Source: Roseivivax sp. GX 12232
GTDB lineage: Bacteria; Pseudomonadota; Alphaproteobacteria; Rhodobacterales; Rhodobacteraceae
Assembly (NCBI RefSeq): GCF_021272185.1
Contig: NZ_JAJSEC010000004.1
Coordinates: 124,001 to 188,000, forward strand
Direction of reading: 5' to 3'
DNA: 64,000 nucleotides
A model generated the notes under the pieces. The model was not told where the DNA came from, made no database searches, and was given only the letters and a program-made list of their open reading frames with translations. Positions 46,361 to 55,213 of the stretch are shown here, piece after piece. Position 1 is the first letter of the stretch, and each line of letters starts with the position of its first letter. The translations under genes and the position numbers were made by a program.

Positions 46361-46396
46361 GGCCGCGAGGGCCGCGAGGGCCGCGAGGGCCGCGGG
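46361..46396. repeat. Tandem repeat, 9-bp unit GGCCGCGAG, four copies
   Basis: Three exact copies and a fourth ending GGG, in the 178-bp gap between the prtD start and the PBP1A stop. It is not coding. Confidence 0.8.
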
Positions 46397-46430
46397 CGCA
46401 GCAGAGGCAGCGCCACCCGCCGCCGCCCGC

Positions 46431-48590
46431 TCAGTTCCCGAAGAGGTCGCGCAGCACCTGGTTGATCACCGCGCCCACCGGGTCCTGCGGACGCTGGCGT
46501 TGCGGCTGCTGCTGGCGCTGGGGCTGCTGCTGCACCTGCGGCTCGGGTCGGTCGGGCACCGTCATCGGCAGCTCGCGCACCGGCAGGCCCTCGTGCACGC
46601 GGGCCATGGTCTCCTGCCAGATCTCCGCCGGCAGACCGCCGCCGGTCACCCCGGTCAGCGGCGTGTTGTCGTCATAGCCCATCCAGACGCCGGCCACGTA
46701 GTCGGCGCTGAAGCCCACGAACCAGGCGTCGCGCTGCTCGTTCGAGGTGCCGGTCTTACCCGCCGCGGGCCGGCCGATCTGCGCCCGTCCGCCGGTGCCT
46801 TCGGAGATCACCTTCTCCATCATGAAGACCAGCTGCTGCGCCGCCTCCTTCTGGATCACCCGCTCGCCGATGCCGCCCTGGCTGTCGAGCAGCGCCTCGT
46901 CGTCGCCCTGGTAGCGCAGCTGGCTGACGCCATAGGGCTTCACCGAGGAGCCGCCGTTCAGGATGCCCGCATAGGCGCCGGTCATCTCCAGAAGCGAGGC
47001 CTCGGAGACGCCAAGCGCCAGCGAGGGCGTGTCGATCAAGCGCGAATCGATGCCGAAGTCGCTGGCCACCTGGCGCACCAGGTCGCGGCCGACGCTTTCG
47101 GAGATCTTGATCGCCGGGATGTTGCGCGACTGTTTCAGCGCCTCGGCCAGGGTCATCCGCCCGGCGTAGTCGCGGCTGTAGTTCTTCGGGCACCATTCCC
47201 CGGAGCCGGGGATGTTCATGCAGAAGGGCTCGTCGACCACGGTGTCATAAGGCGAATAGCCCAGTTCGAGCGCGGTGGCATAGACGAAGGGCTTGAAGGC
47301 CGAGCCGGTCTGCCGCTTGGCCTGGGTGGCGCGGTTGAAGACGCCCGAGACGCCGGTCTTGCGGCCGCCGACCATGGCGCGCACCGCCCCGTCCGAGGAC
47401 ATGACCACGATCGCCGCCTGGGCGTCCGAACCCTCGCGGACCTTCTCCTCGAAGATCTTGTTCATCGCCGCCTCTGCGGCGTTCTGCAGCCGCGGGTCGA
47501 GCGTTGTGGTGATCTCCACGTCCTCACGCGAGGAGACATCGGCGAAGGGCGGCAGCGTGTCCATGATCCAGTCGGCGAAATAGCCGCCGTCGCGGCGCTC
47601 GGCCGCCTGCGACAGGGTGGCGGGATTGGCCCGCGCGCTTTTGGCCTCGGCGGAGGTCAGGTAGCCCTGTTCCTCCATCAGCCCGATGACCACCTCGGCG
47701 CGGTTCTGGCTCCGCGCCAGGTCGTTGGTCGGCGCCAGCACCGAGGGCGCGGTCAGCAGCCCCGCGAGCATGGCCGCCTCGGAGGGTTCGACCAGCGCGG
47801 CGGGCTTGGAGAAATAGCGCTGCGAGGCGGCCTCGGCGCCATAGGCGCCGCCGCCCATGTAGGCGCGGTTGAGGTAGATCGAGAGGATCTCGTCCTTGCT
47901 GTACTTGGCCTCCATGGCGAGCGCGTAGATCGCCTCACGGGCCTTCCGCGCGATCGAGGTCTCGCGGCAGTCGTCGATGTAATCGGCCTCGGTCTCCCAG
48001 ACCGACTTGTCGTAGGTCACCCCGAGGCAGAGCAGCTTGGCGGTCTGCTGGGTGATGGTCGAGCCGCCGTGGCCCTGCAGCGGCCCGCGCCCCTCGCGCA
48101 GGTTGATGCGGATCGCCGAAGCGATGCCGCGCGGCGAGACGCCGAGGTGCCAGTAGAAGCGCTTGTCCTCGGTGGCGATGACCGCGTGCTTGAGATGGCG
48201 CGAGACGCTCTCGGCGGTGACCACGCCGCCGAACTGGTCGCCGCGCCAGGCGTAGACGTCGCCGTTGCGGTCATAAAGCGTCACCGAGCCCTTGGCGCGC
48301 CCGTCGAGCAGCGTCTCGGCGGCGGGCAGGGTGGTATAGGTGTAGCCGACCCAGGCCGCGACCAGGATGCCCGCGACCAGCGCCACCCGCGAGGTGACCA
48401 GCCAGATTACCCGCAGGACCATGCGAACGAGGCCCGAGACCAGCGCAACGATCGGGTTGCGGCGGCGTCGCGGCGCCGCTCGGCGCCGCTTCTGCGGTTG
48501 GGGTTTGCGCGACTGGGGCTTCTTGGCCTTTGCCGCCGAATACCGACGGTCCGCGACCAGCCGGTTCTTACCTTTTCGTGAATCGCTCAT
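46431..48590 (-). CDS. Penicillin-binding protein 1A family (bifunctional class A PBP)
   Basis: A 719-residue inner-membrane peptidoglycan synthase. A highly basic cytosolic N-terminus (KKPQSRKPQPQKRRRAAPRRR) precedes one membrane helix. The GT51 glycosyltransferase domain has ATEDKRFYWHLGVSPRG and GGSTITQQTAKLL. The transpeptidase domain has SxxK as TGSAFKPF, SxN as SRN and KTG as GKTGTS. The C-terminus is a Gln/Pro/Arg-rich tail (QVQQQPQRQQQPQRQRPQD), unusual in being so repetitive. The start at 48590 (MSDSRKGKN) was chosen as the first Met before the basic region. Confidence 0.93.
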   Translation of the reverse strand: MSDSRKGKNRLVADRRYSAAKAKKPQSRKPQPQKRRRAAPRRRRNPIVALVSGLVRMVLRVIWLVTSRVALVAGILVAAWVGYTYTTLPAAETLLDGRAKGSVTLYDRNGDVYAWRGDQFGGVVTAESVSRHLKHAVIATEDKRFYWHLGVSPRGIASAIRINLREGRGPLQGHGGSTITQQTAKLLCLGVTYDKSVWETEADYIDDCRETSIARKAREAIYALAMEAKYSKDEILSIYLNRAYMGGGAYGAEAASQRYFSKPAALVEPSEAAMLAGLLTAPSVLAPTNDLARSQNRAEVVIGLMEEQGYLTSAEAKSARANPATLSQAAERRDGGYFADWIMDTLPPFADVSSREDVEITTTLDPRLQNAAEAAMNKIFEEKVREGSDAQAAIVVMSSDGAVRAMVGGRKTGVSGVFNRATQAKRQTGSAFKPFVYATALELGYSPYDTVVDEPFCMNIPGSGEWCPKNYSRDYAGRMTLAEALKQSRNIPAIKISESVGRDLVRQVASDFGIDSRLIDTPSLALGVSEASLLEMTGAYAGILNGGSSVKPYGVSQLRYQGDDEALLDSQGGIGERVIQKEAAQQLVFMMEKVISEGTGGRAQIGRPAAGKTGTSNEQRDAWFVGFSADYVAGVWMGYDDNTPLTGVTGGGLPAEIWQETMARVHEGLPVRELPMTVPDRPEPQVQQQPQRQQQPQRQRPQDPVGAVINQVLRDLFGN

Positions 48591-48844
48591 CCGTCCTGCC
48601 CGGCGCCTCGGGTGTTTTGCGAGACAATAGTCATTCGCGGCCCGGATGTGCACCAAGCCGCGCGCAAATCCGCGTATTCTTTCCGATCAAAAAACAGGCA
48701 AAAATCCCCTACCGCCTAATTATTGTGCATATAGCCCGCGGAATCCGCCTCCCGCCCGGCGCAAACCTTCCCCAAAGGGCCTCCGGCTTTCTTTGTTTTC
48801 CCTGCGAATTGCAGGTCCGGCCTGCCAAACCGAAAGGGACCAAG
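48591..48844. promoter_or_regulatory. PBP1A / glnK divergent control region
   Basis: A 254-bp AT-rich gap (for example AAAAAACAGGCAAAAATCC and CCTAATTATTGTGCATATAG). An imperfect half-site GTGCACCAA near 48647 resembles the left half of an NtrC site, but no convincing right half or sigma-54 -24/-12 element was found. The nitrogen control expected for glnK-amtB is therefore not demonstrated. Confidence 0.4.
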
Positions 48845-49183
48845 GTGAAACTCATCATTGCGACGATCAAGCCGTTCAAGCTCGAGGAGGTGCGCGAGGC
48901 GCTCACCTCCATCGGCGTGCGCGGCATGATGGTGACCGAGATCAAGGGCTTCGGATCGCAGTCCGGGCACACCGAAATCTACCGCGGTGCGGAATACGCC
49001 GTGAACTTCGTGCCGAAAATCAAACTCGAGATCGTTGTGGCCGAATCCATGGCCGAACAGGTCATCGACACGATCGGTTCCACCGCAAAGACCGGGAAAA
49101 TCGGCGACGGCAAGATTTTTGTCCTCGACGTGGGCCAGGCGATCCGCGTGCGGACCGGCGAGACCGACGCGGACGCCCTTTAA
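48845..49183 (+). CDS. glnK: Nitrogen regulatory protein PII (GlnK)
   Basis: A 112-residue trimeric PII signal protein that senses 2-oxoglutarate and ATP/ADP and gates the ammonium channel. The T-loop includes the uridylylation residue Tyr51 in YRGAEY; TGKIGDGKIFV and the C-terminal RVRTGETDADAL complete the signature. It starts with GTG at 48845, with AAAGGG upstream. It is called glnK rather than glnB because amtB follows 43 bp downstream. Confidence 0.95.
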   Translation: MKLIIATIKPFKLEEVREALTSIGVRGMMVTEIKGFGSQSGHTEIYRGAEYAVNFVPKIKLEIVVAESMAEQVIDTIGSTAKTGKIGDGKIFVLDVGQAIRVRTGETDADAL

Positions 49184-49226
49184 GGGCGCGCGGACCGAGA
49201 ACAAGATCACAAAGGGAAACGGATAC

Positions 49227-50546
49227 ATGAAACTTCTCAAGACACTTGCCCCGGCTGTCGCGCTTGCCGCGCTGCCGTCGCTGGGTCTGGCCCAGGAGGC
49301 CGAGGCGGCCCCGGACGTGAACCCCTATATCTTCACCACCCTGCTGTTCCTGATCGGCGGCTTCCTGGTGTTCTGGATGGCGGCGGGCTTCGCCATGCTC
49401 GAGGCCGGCCTTGTGCGCTCCAAGAACGTCACCATGCAGCTGACCAAGAACATCTCGCTCTTCTCGATCGCGGCGATCATGTACTGGCTGGTGGGCTTCA
49501 ACCTGATGTATCCGGGCGACGGCTGGACCATCCCGGGCTACCTCGGGATCCTGATCTCGCCGACCTCGCTCGAGCCCGTGGGCCTCGCGGCCGGGGATGC
49601 GGCGCTGGATTACGCTTCGGTCGGATCGGACTTCTTCTTCCAGCTGATGTTCTGCGCCACCACCGCCTCGATCGTCTCGGGCACCCTGGCCGAGCGCATC
49701 AAGCTCTGGCCCTTCCTGATCTTCGTGGTCGTGCTGACCGGCTTCATCTACCCGATCGAGGCCTCCTGGCAGTGGGGCGGCGGCTGGCTCTCCGAGATGG
49801 GCTTTGCCGATTTCGCCGGCTCGACCCTGGTGCATGCCGCGGGCGGCTGGGCTGCTCTGGCGGGCGCGCTGATCCTCGGGCCGCGCATCGGCAAGTACAA
49901 GGATGGCCGCACCGTGCCGATGCCGGGTTCGAACCTGGCGCTGGCGACGCTCGGCACCTTCATCCTTTGGCTCGGCTGGTTCGGCTTCAACGGCGGCTCG
50001 CAGCTGGCCATGGGCACCGTGGGTGACGTGACCGACGTGAGCCGGATCTTCGCCAACACCAACATGGCGGCGGCGGCCGGCGCGGTTGCGGCGCTGCTGC
50101 TCAGCCAGGCGCTCTACAAGAAGCCGGACCTCACCATGACGCTGAACGGCGCGCTCGCGGGCCTGGTGTCGATCACCGCGGAGCCGCTGGCGCCGACGCT
50201 CTTCGGCGCGCTCTGGATCGGCGCGATCGGCGGCATCATCGTGGTCGTGACCGTCCCGCTGCTCGACAAGCTGAAGATCGACGACGTGGTCGGCGCCATC
50301 CCGGTGCACCTCGTGGCCGGTATCTGGGGCACGCTGGCGGTGCCGTTCTACAACGGCGACGCCTCGTTCGGCACGCAGATCGTCGGCATCGTGGCGATCG
50401 GCCTCTTCACTTTCGTGGTCTCGGCCGTGGTCTGGATGGTGCTCAAGGCGCTCTTCGGGATCCGCGTCTCCGAGGAGGACGAGATCAACGGTCTCGACAT
50501 GGCCGAGCTCGGCATGGAGGCCTACCCGGAGTTCTCCAAGGGCTGA
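49227..50546 (+). CDS. amtB: Ammonium transporter
   Basis: A 439-residue inner-membrane channel with a cleavable signal peptide (MKLLKTLAPAVALAALPSLGLAQ) and eleven membrane helices. The twin pore histidines lie in STLVHAAGGWAAL and AIPVHLVAGIWGT; the FFFQLMFCATTASIVSG segment lines the outer vestibule. GlnK docks on its cytosolic face. The two genes form a canonical glnK-amtB operon closed by a strong terminator. Confidence 0.97.
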   Translation: MKLLKTLAPAVALAALPSLGLAQEAEAAPDVNPYIFTTLLFLIGGFLVFWMAAGFAMLEAGLVRSKNVTMQLTKNISLFSIAAIMYWLVGFNLMYPGDGWTIPGYLGILISPTSLEPVGLAAGDAALDYASVGSDFFFQLMFCATTASIVSGTLAERIKLWPFLIFVVVLTGFIYPIEASWQWGGGWLSEMGFADFAGSTLVHAAGGWAALAGALILGPRIGKYKDGRTVPMPGSNLALATLGTFILWLGWFGFNGGSQLAMGTVGDVTDVSRIFANTNMAAAAGAVAALLLSQALYKKPDLTMTLNGALAGLVSITAEPLAPTLFGALWIGAIGGIIVVVTVPLLDKLKIDDVVGAIPVHLVAGIWGTLAVPFYNGDASFGTQIVGIVAIGLFTFVVSAVVWMVLKALFGIRVSEEDEINGLDMAELGMEAYPEFSKG

Positions 50547-50572
50547 CCGGAGGGGCTACGGCTTGACGGAAG

Positions 50573-50605
50573 AAACCCGGGCGATGCGTCGCCCGGGTTT
50601 TTTTG
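50573..50605 (+). terminator. Intrinsic terminator of glnK-amtB
   Basis: A perfect 12-bp stem AAACCCGGGCGA (50573-50584) with TCGCCCGGGTTT (50589-50600), loop TGCG, followed by further T residues. Confidence 0.93.
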
Positions 50606-50813
50606 TGTGTGGGGGTGTTGTGGCGGGTTTCGGGTGAGGTTGGCTTCAGGTGGGATTGCGGTGAACGAGGCCTCGGGTCGGTCAGTGCCCTGCACCGCAG
50701 TGCAACGCAGGCCAAAGCAGGCAGGATGCCGGTTTGGTTCGGGAGATCAAACCTCGGAGCGGCGCGGGGACGAGGTGCCCCGCCAAATGGCGGACCCCGA
50801 CGGCCTGAAGCGA
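50606..50813. other. Intergenic DNA between amtB terminator and repeat copy 5
   Basis: A stretch of about 200 bp with no credible gene and no recognised motif, beginning with a GT-rich run after the terminator. Together with the repeat copy it makes up the 495-bp convergent amtB-rlmN gap. Confidence 0.4.
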
Positions 50814-50977
50814 GGGCGCGCGCCGGACCGGGGGCCGGCGCTGCTGACCTCGGAGCGAGGCGCTTTATCCCGGCAAGGTCAGGACTAACGACGATCTATG
50901 CGCTTCGCCCACAAGAGCGCCGGCCCAAGGGGCCGGTCCGGCGCGCGCCCGGCACCTTCGGTGCTATTCGGGCGCAA
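50814..50977 (+). repeat. Dispersed structured repeat, copy 5
   Basis: Left arm GGGCGCGCGCCGGACCGGGG, core GGCGCTTTATCCCGGCAAGG, right arm AGCGCCGGCCCAAGGGGCC, terminal hairpin with inner stem GCACC-TTC-GGTGC inside GCGCCCG/CGGGCGC. It lies between convergent amtB and rlmN. Confidence 0.88.
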
Positions 50978-51041
50978 GTCAGGCGTGGCAGTAAGATGAC
51001 GGTGCGCACAACCCGCGCACCAACCTCACACCCCAGCACCC

Positions 51042-52220
51042 TCACCCGCGCGCCGCTTCCGCCTCGATCTCGCGGCGCGACTTGCGCGCGCGCTCCGTCG
51101 CGGACTTCAGCTGCCCGCAGGCGGCCATGATGTCCTCGCCGCGCGGGGTGCGGATCGGGGAGGCGTAGCCGGCCTTGTAGATGATGTCCGCGAAGGCCTG
51201 GATCCGGCTCCAGTCGGAGCGCTCGTAGGGCGCGCCGGGCCATTCGTTGAAGGGGATCAGGTTGATCTTCGCGGGGATCCCCGAGATCAGCTTCACCAGC
51301 CGCCGCGCGTCGGCGTCGCTGTCGTTCACATCCTTCAGCATCACGTATTCGAAGGTGATCCGCTCGGAGTTCGACAGCCGCGGATATTCCTTCAGCGCCG
51401 CCAGCAGCGTCTCGATGTTCCAGCGCTTGTTGATCGGCACCAGCTTGTCGCGCACCTCGTCGGTGGTGGCGTGGAAGGACACCGCCATCTGGCAGCCGAT
51501 CTCCTCGGCGCAGCGGGCGATCTCGGGCACCACGCCCGAGGTCGAGAGCGTGATCCGCCGGCGCGAGAGCGCGATGCCCTCGCCGTCCATGGCGATCTTC
51601 ATCGCGTCGCGCACATTGTCGAAGTTGTAGAGCGGCTCGCCCATGCCCATCAGCACGATGTTCGACAGCAGCCGCGTCTCGTTCCGGGGCGCGCGCTGCT
51701 CGGGCCATTCGCCAAGGTCGTCGCGGGCCACCATGACCTGGCCGATGATCTCGCCGGCGGTCAGGTTGCGCACCAGCTTCTGGGTGCCGGTGTGGCAGAA
51801 GGAGCAGGTCAGCGTGCAGCCCACCTGGCTCGAGACACAGAGCGTGCCGCGGTCCTCCTCGGGGATGTAGACCACCTCGACCTCGTGGCCGCCGGCGATC
51901 TTCACCAGGTATTTCCGGGTGCCGTCCATGGAGACGTTCTTCGAGACGACCTCGGGCAGGCGGATGACGAAATGCTCCGCGAGCAGGCGGCGGTAGTCCT
52001 TCGACAGGTTGGTCATCGCGTCGAAGTCGCGCACGCCCCAGTGATAGAGCCAGGCCCAGACCTGGTTGACGCGCATCTTGGCCTGTTTCTCGGGCGTGCC
52101 GATGGCCAGGAGCGCCTCGCGCAGCGCGTCCCGGGTCAGCCCGATGATATTGGTCGGCCCGTCCTCCGCCTTGCGGGGGATGGTCACAAGATCCTGCGTG
52201 ATCGGTGCGTTGGCGGTCAT
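51042..52220 (-). CDS. rlmN: 23S rRNA (A2503-C2) / tRNA (A37-C2) methyltransferase RlmN
   Basis: A 392-residue radical-SAM methyltransferase. The 4Fe-4S cluster cysteines are in [27 protein letters not shown] is the SAM-contacting motif; the C-terminal methyl-carrier Cys is in IMAACGQL. It methylates the peptidyl-transferase centre A2503 and tRNA A37. The start at 52220 (MTANAPITQ) fits family length; the frame is open to 52517 without coding support. Confidence 0.97.
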   Translation of the reverse strand: MTANAPITQDLVTIPRKAEDGPTNIIGLTRDALREALLAIGTPEKQAKMRVNQVWAWLYHWGVRDFDAMTNLSKDYRRLLAEHFVIRLPEVVSKNVSMDGTRKYLVKIAGGHEVEVVYIPEEDRGTLCVSSQVGCTLTCSFCHTGTQKLVRNLTAGEIIGQVMVARDDLGEWPEQRAPRNETRLLSNIVLMGMGEPLYNFDNVRDAMKIAMDGEGIALSRRRITLSTSGVVPEIARCAEEIGCQMAVSFHATTDEVRDKLVPINKRWNIETLLAALKEYPRLSNSERITFEYVMLKDVNDSDADARRLVKLISGIPAKINLIPFNEWPGAPYERSDWSRIQAFADIIYKAGYASPIRTPRGEDIMAACGQLKSATERARKSRREIEAEAARG

Positions 52221-52580
52221 CTCACTCGGCTCTTCGTCGGAAAGTGGGTCCCATATAGGGATTCGGCGGCAAATCCAAAACATTTCCCGCGGGAGATTCG
52301 ATCCGCGCGGGCGGAAGGGCGCAGGCGGGAGAGGGGTCTTGGCGGGCCGCGCCGGGGCGTTCGGGCAGAGGGCGCGGGGCGAAGCAGGGCAGGCCCTTCG
52401 GCGCGGTTGTCGCAGAAACGGACCTGTATACCGGACTGAGTGAACCATGGCGGGGGCGGCTATCCTTAACCATGATGGACGCGTGGATTGAGCGGCGGCG
52501 GTATTCGCCGGGACCAAGGGCGCCGCTTCGGCCTACGCCTCACAGCGGCTCGCCACTCACCCGCCTCACGCCCTCCAAAA
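52221..52580. other. rlmN upstream region
   Basis: 360 bp without a gene. It contains CCTGTATACCGG at 52423-52434, sharing the 10-base core ACCTGTATAC with the perfect palindrome at 53099. Otherwise it is GC-rich with no identified promoter. Confidence 0.45.
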
Positions 52581-52612
52581 ATCAAAAAAAAATGCGCTCC
52601 GAAGAGCGCATT
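52581..52612 (-). terminator. Intrinsic terminator of the orphan 119-residue gene
   Basis: On the minus strand, AATGCGCTC, loop TTCG, GAGCGCATT and then nine T in total. The UUCG-type tetraloop and long U-tract make this the clearest terminator of its strand in the window. Confidence 0.93.
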
Positions 52613-52666
52613 GGGCAGTCATCCCATAGGCAGAAAACAAGAGTGTTGAATAGGGCAAGAATGGTG

Positions 52667-53026
52667 TCAGGCAGTGGCGCGGCGTCCTCCTCTTTCGGCG
52701 CGATGCATCAGCGTCGCGAGGTTCAGCGTGGTGACGATCAGCTTCTTGCGAAGCTCGCCGGGGCGAAGGCTGGTGGGCGCGGGCACGCCGACCAGGAGGC
52801 GCGTGGTGCGCGGGGGCAGGCAGGGGGCATATTGCACCACGATGGTGACCCAGGCCTCGACGCGGCCGAAGTCGCGTTCGCGATGGACGTTGGTGATCCA
52901 GCTGCGGATCACGCGGGGGCCGTCCTGGCGGGCCTGGTAGCGACCGTCGCGCAGCCGCGCGCCGGGTTGCGGAAGCCGGACGATGGCGGGTCGTGCATTC
53001 AGAAACGCGTCATGCTGCTCGATCAT
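52667..53026 (-). CDS. Hypothetical protein, 119 residues
   Basis: I do not recognise this protein. Codons are strongly G/C-ending across the whole frame, a GAGGCG-like ribosome-binding site precedes ATG 53026, and a strong terminator follows 55 bp after the stop, so it is a real gene. It is soluble and basic, without membrane segment or signal peptide. The middle contains SWITNVHRERDFGRVEAWVTI and the end LRKKLIVTTLNLATLMHRAERGG. It is a single-gene unit between ialB and rlmN, with a 16-bp perfect palindrome 73 bp upstream. A mobile or regulatory origin is possible but unproven. Confidence 0.7.
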   Translation of the reverse strand: MIEQHDAFLNARPAIVRLPQPGARLRDGRYQARQDGPRVIRSWITNVHRERDFGRVEAWVTIVVQYAPCLPPRTTRLLVGVPAPTSLRPGELRKKLIVTTLNLATLMHRAERGGRRATA

Positions 53027-53098
53027 GATGGTCGCCTCATTTACGGTGTCGCGGTGTCTTCTGCGCGCCGGCGGGAGGGTGCGCCCGCCTTTGCTCTG

Positions 53099-53114
53099 CA
53101 CCTGTATACAGGTG
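53099..53114. promoter_or_regulatory. 16-bp perfect palindrome upstream of the orphan gene
   Basis: CACCTGTATACAGGTG is a perfect palindrome in an AT-richer patch. The inner TGTATACA resembles FCD-type GntR operators, and it also contains a -10-like TATACA. It is probably the operator or promoter of the gene at 52667-53026. No regulator gene is adjacent. Confidence 0.6.
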
Positions 53115-53278
53115 TTTTGCAGTCGAATTGTGGCAGGAATAAGGCAGGCGACCAGAATTTGTCACAAACGCCGCTTTTCTCCGCGGCCCGCGAACAAGGC
53201 GGGGCGGAGCACAGGGGGCCGGAAGCGGCGGGAAAGGCCCCGGGCGGCGCGCTCAGGCGCGGGCCCGGGCGACAGGGA

Positions 53279-53806
53279 TCAGCTCGTGCAGCGGCGCTCG
53301 GCGTCCTCCACGGCAGCGGTGAAGCCCAGGAGCGAGAAGGTGTCCTTGGTGGTGGTGCCCCGGCTCGAGCGCGCGGTCAGCACCGCGTCGGCGCCGCGCT
53401 TCATCGCGGTCACGATCTTGGCGTCGTCCTGCGGCGTCGCCGGCCAGGCCCATTCGCCCTCGGTGAAAAGCTCGAACTCGGTGCCGCTGATGTTCACGTT
53501 GACCGTGGAGCCGTCCGCGAAGGGATAGCCGCCGGTGAAGGCGACCTGGCCCGCGACATTGGCGCCGGGGCGGAAGAAGACCATCAGGAGGATCTCGCCG
53601 CGGGTCACCGCCACGACGCGGCCGTCGCGGGTGTTCACGCTTTCCTTGTAGGTCGTCACCGCCCAGCACTCCCGCGGGTCGGATCCTTCGAAGACCGACC
53701 AGTCGGTCATCGCATCGACGCGGTTTGTGCTTTCGTCCTGTGCGAGCGCAGCGCCGCCCCATGCCAGGAAAAGTGCCGCGAGCCCGCTCCCGATCACCGC
53801 TTTCAT
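53279..53806 (-). CDS. Invasion-associated locus B (IalB) family protein
   Basis: A 175-residue exported protein with signal peptide MKAVIGSGLAALFLAWGGAALA. The mature part matches the IalB family: TDWSVFEGSDPRECWAVTTYKE, then MVFFRPGANVAGQVAFTGGYPF and a closing FSLLGFTAAVEDAERRC with a C-terminal Cys pairing partner for Cys in RECW. IalB was named for erythrocyte invasion in Bartonella but is widespread in free-living alphaproteobacteria, where its role is unknown. The usual Rhodobacterales order places it close to rlmN. Confidence 0.85.
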   Translation of the reverse strand: MKAVIGSGLAALFLAWGGAALAQDESTNRVDAMTDWSVFEGSDPRECWAVTTYKESVNTRDGRVVAVTRGEILLMVFFRPGANVAGQVAFTGGYPFADGSTVNVNISGTEFELFTEGEWAWPATPQDDAKIVTAMKRGADAVLTARSSRGTTTKDTFSLLGFTAAVEDAERRCTS

Positions 53807-53973
53807 TGCCTGAGCCTCCAGTGAACCTGACCCTCAAAAGCTCGGGTTGCGTTGTCTCCGCCCCGGTTTATCTTGCCGGCTGAGACCCGAGTTCGGACCG
53901 GACATTAGCCCGAAGTCGCGGCTGCCGAAAAGCCCTCTCGGCAGAATATCGCCAATACGTGAGGAGCCTTTGT

Positions 53974-54975
53974 ATGTGCGCCCAACCTGCCCGCCTGTGT
54001 GAAGTCTGGCGAGGACCGATCGCCGAATCCGTGCACCTCGGACATATCGCCGTCGCGGGCCCCGACGGGGCTGTCGAGGCGGCCTGGGGCGACCCCGAGG
54101 CGATGATTCTGCCGCGCTCCTCGGCGAAGATGATCCAGGCCCTGCCGCTGGTCGCCTCGGGCGCCGCCGAAGCCCATGGGCTGACCGACCGGCACCTGGC
54201 GCTGGCCTGCGCCAGCCACCAGGGCGCGGCCCTGCACGTCGAGGCGGTCGGCGCCTGGCTCGAGGCGCTGGGGCTCGGCGACGCGGCGCTGCGCTGTGGG
54301 CCGCAGCCCTCGCGCGACAAGGCGCTCCGCCACGAGATGCTCTGCGCCGGGACGGCGCCCGGGCAGGTGCACAACAACTGCTCGGGCAAGCACGCGGGTT
54401 TCCTTACGCTGAACGCGCAGTTAGGCGGAAGCCCCGAGTATCACGAGCCTGACCACCCGGTGCAGGCCGCCGCGCGCGAGGCCTTCGAGCTGGTCACCGA
54501 CCGGGTGAGCCCGGGCTACGGCATCGACGGCTGTTCGGCGCCGAACCATGCGACCACCATGGGCGCCATGGCCCGCGCGATGTCCTGGTTCGCCACCGCC
54601 GAGCGCCGCGAGGACACGCTGTCGCGCGCCGCCGCCCGGCTGACCCGGGCGATGATCGCTCATCCCGAGCTGGTCGCGGGCGAGGGCCGGGCCTGCACGC
54701 TCCTGATGCGCGCGGCCAAGGAGCCGGTGGCGCTGAAGACCGGGGCCGAGGGCTATTTCGTCGCGATCCTGCCCGCCCGCGGCAAGGGCATTGCGGTCAA
54801 GGCGCTGGACGGCGCGACGCGGGCCGCGGAATGCGCCGTGGCGGCGGTGCTGGCGCGGATGGACGTGCTCGACACCGCGCATCCCGACGTGGCGCGCTTC
54901 CTGACGCCCGAGATCACCAACTGGCGCGGCGTGAAGACCGGCGCGATCCGCCCCGCCGCGCCGCTGGCGGTGTGA
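53974..54975 (+). CDS. Rhizobium-type (class 3, ReAV-like) L-asparaginase
   Basis: A 333-residue asparaginase II family protein (PF06089 type), unrelated to E. coli AnsA/AnsB. The residues described for Rhizobium etli ReAV are present: the Ser-Lys tandem in PRSSAKMIQ (Ser49, Lys52), Ser in ACASHQGAA, and the zinc ligands Cys and Lys in NNCSGKHAGF and Cys in GIDGCSAPNHA. It hydrolyses asparagine to aspartate and ammonia. The start at 53974 follows GAGGAG at 53961-53966; the GTG at 53959 precedes it and is unlikely. Confidence 0.92.
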   Translation: MCAQPARLCEVWRGPIAESVHLGHIAVAGPDGAVEAAWGDPEAMILPRSSAKMIQALPLVASGAAEAHGLTDRHLALACASHQGAALHVEAVGAWLEALGLGDAALRCGPQPSRDKALRHEMLCAGTAPGQVHNNCSGKHAGFLTLNAQLGGSPEYHEPDHPVQAAAREAFELVTDRVSPGYGIDGCSAPNHATTMGAMARAMSWFATAERREDTLSRAAARLTRAMIAHPELVAGEGRACTLLMRAAKEPVALKTGAEGYFVAILPARGKGIAVKALDGATRAAECAVAAVLARMDVLDTAHPDVARFLTPEITNWRGVKTGAIRPAAPLAV

Positions 54976-55213
54976 GGGGGACTTGGGTTTGGGCTTGGGC
55001 TTGGGCGTTTTCCGCCGGTGGTGTGAGTGGCTTGGGCGTTTGAGCGGGCTTTGCGAGGGCTTGGAGGGCGCGGTGAGGACTTGAGCTCAGCGGCTCGAAT
55101 TGACGTCACCGGGTAGACCTTGGCGCCCCTTGCCCTGCGCGCATCCAACACGCGCCAACCAAAATGCAAAACGCGCCAATCGATATGTGCACCCAGACAA
55201 ACCAAAACGCTCC
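54976..55213. other. Intergenic DNA downstream of the asparaginase gene
   Basis: No gene. The first 80 bases are G/T-rich with several TTGGGCTTGGGC-like short direct repeats; the rest is lower in GC than usual. It leads into repeat copy 6. Confidence 0.45.

Noticed and set aside
46137-48581. 814-codon open frame on the plus strand opposite PBP1A
   Set aside because: All PBP1A catalytic motifs are on the minus strand; the plus frame has no motif.
48591-48844. NtrC or sigma-54 control of glnK-amtB
   Set aside because: Only one imperfect NtrC half-site is visible and no -24/-12 promoter; the expectation comes from biology, not from this sequence.
53099-53114. LuxR-type quorum-sensing box (ACCTGT...ACAGGT)
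   Set aside because: Half-sites resemble a lux box but the spacing is 2 bp instead of about 8, and no luxR/luxI gene is near.
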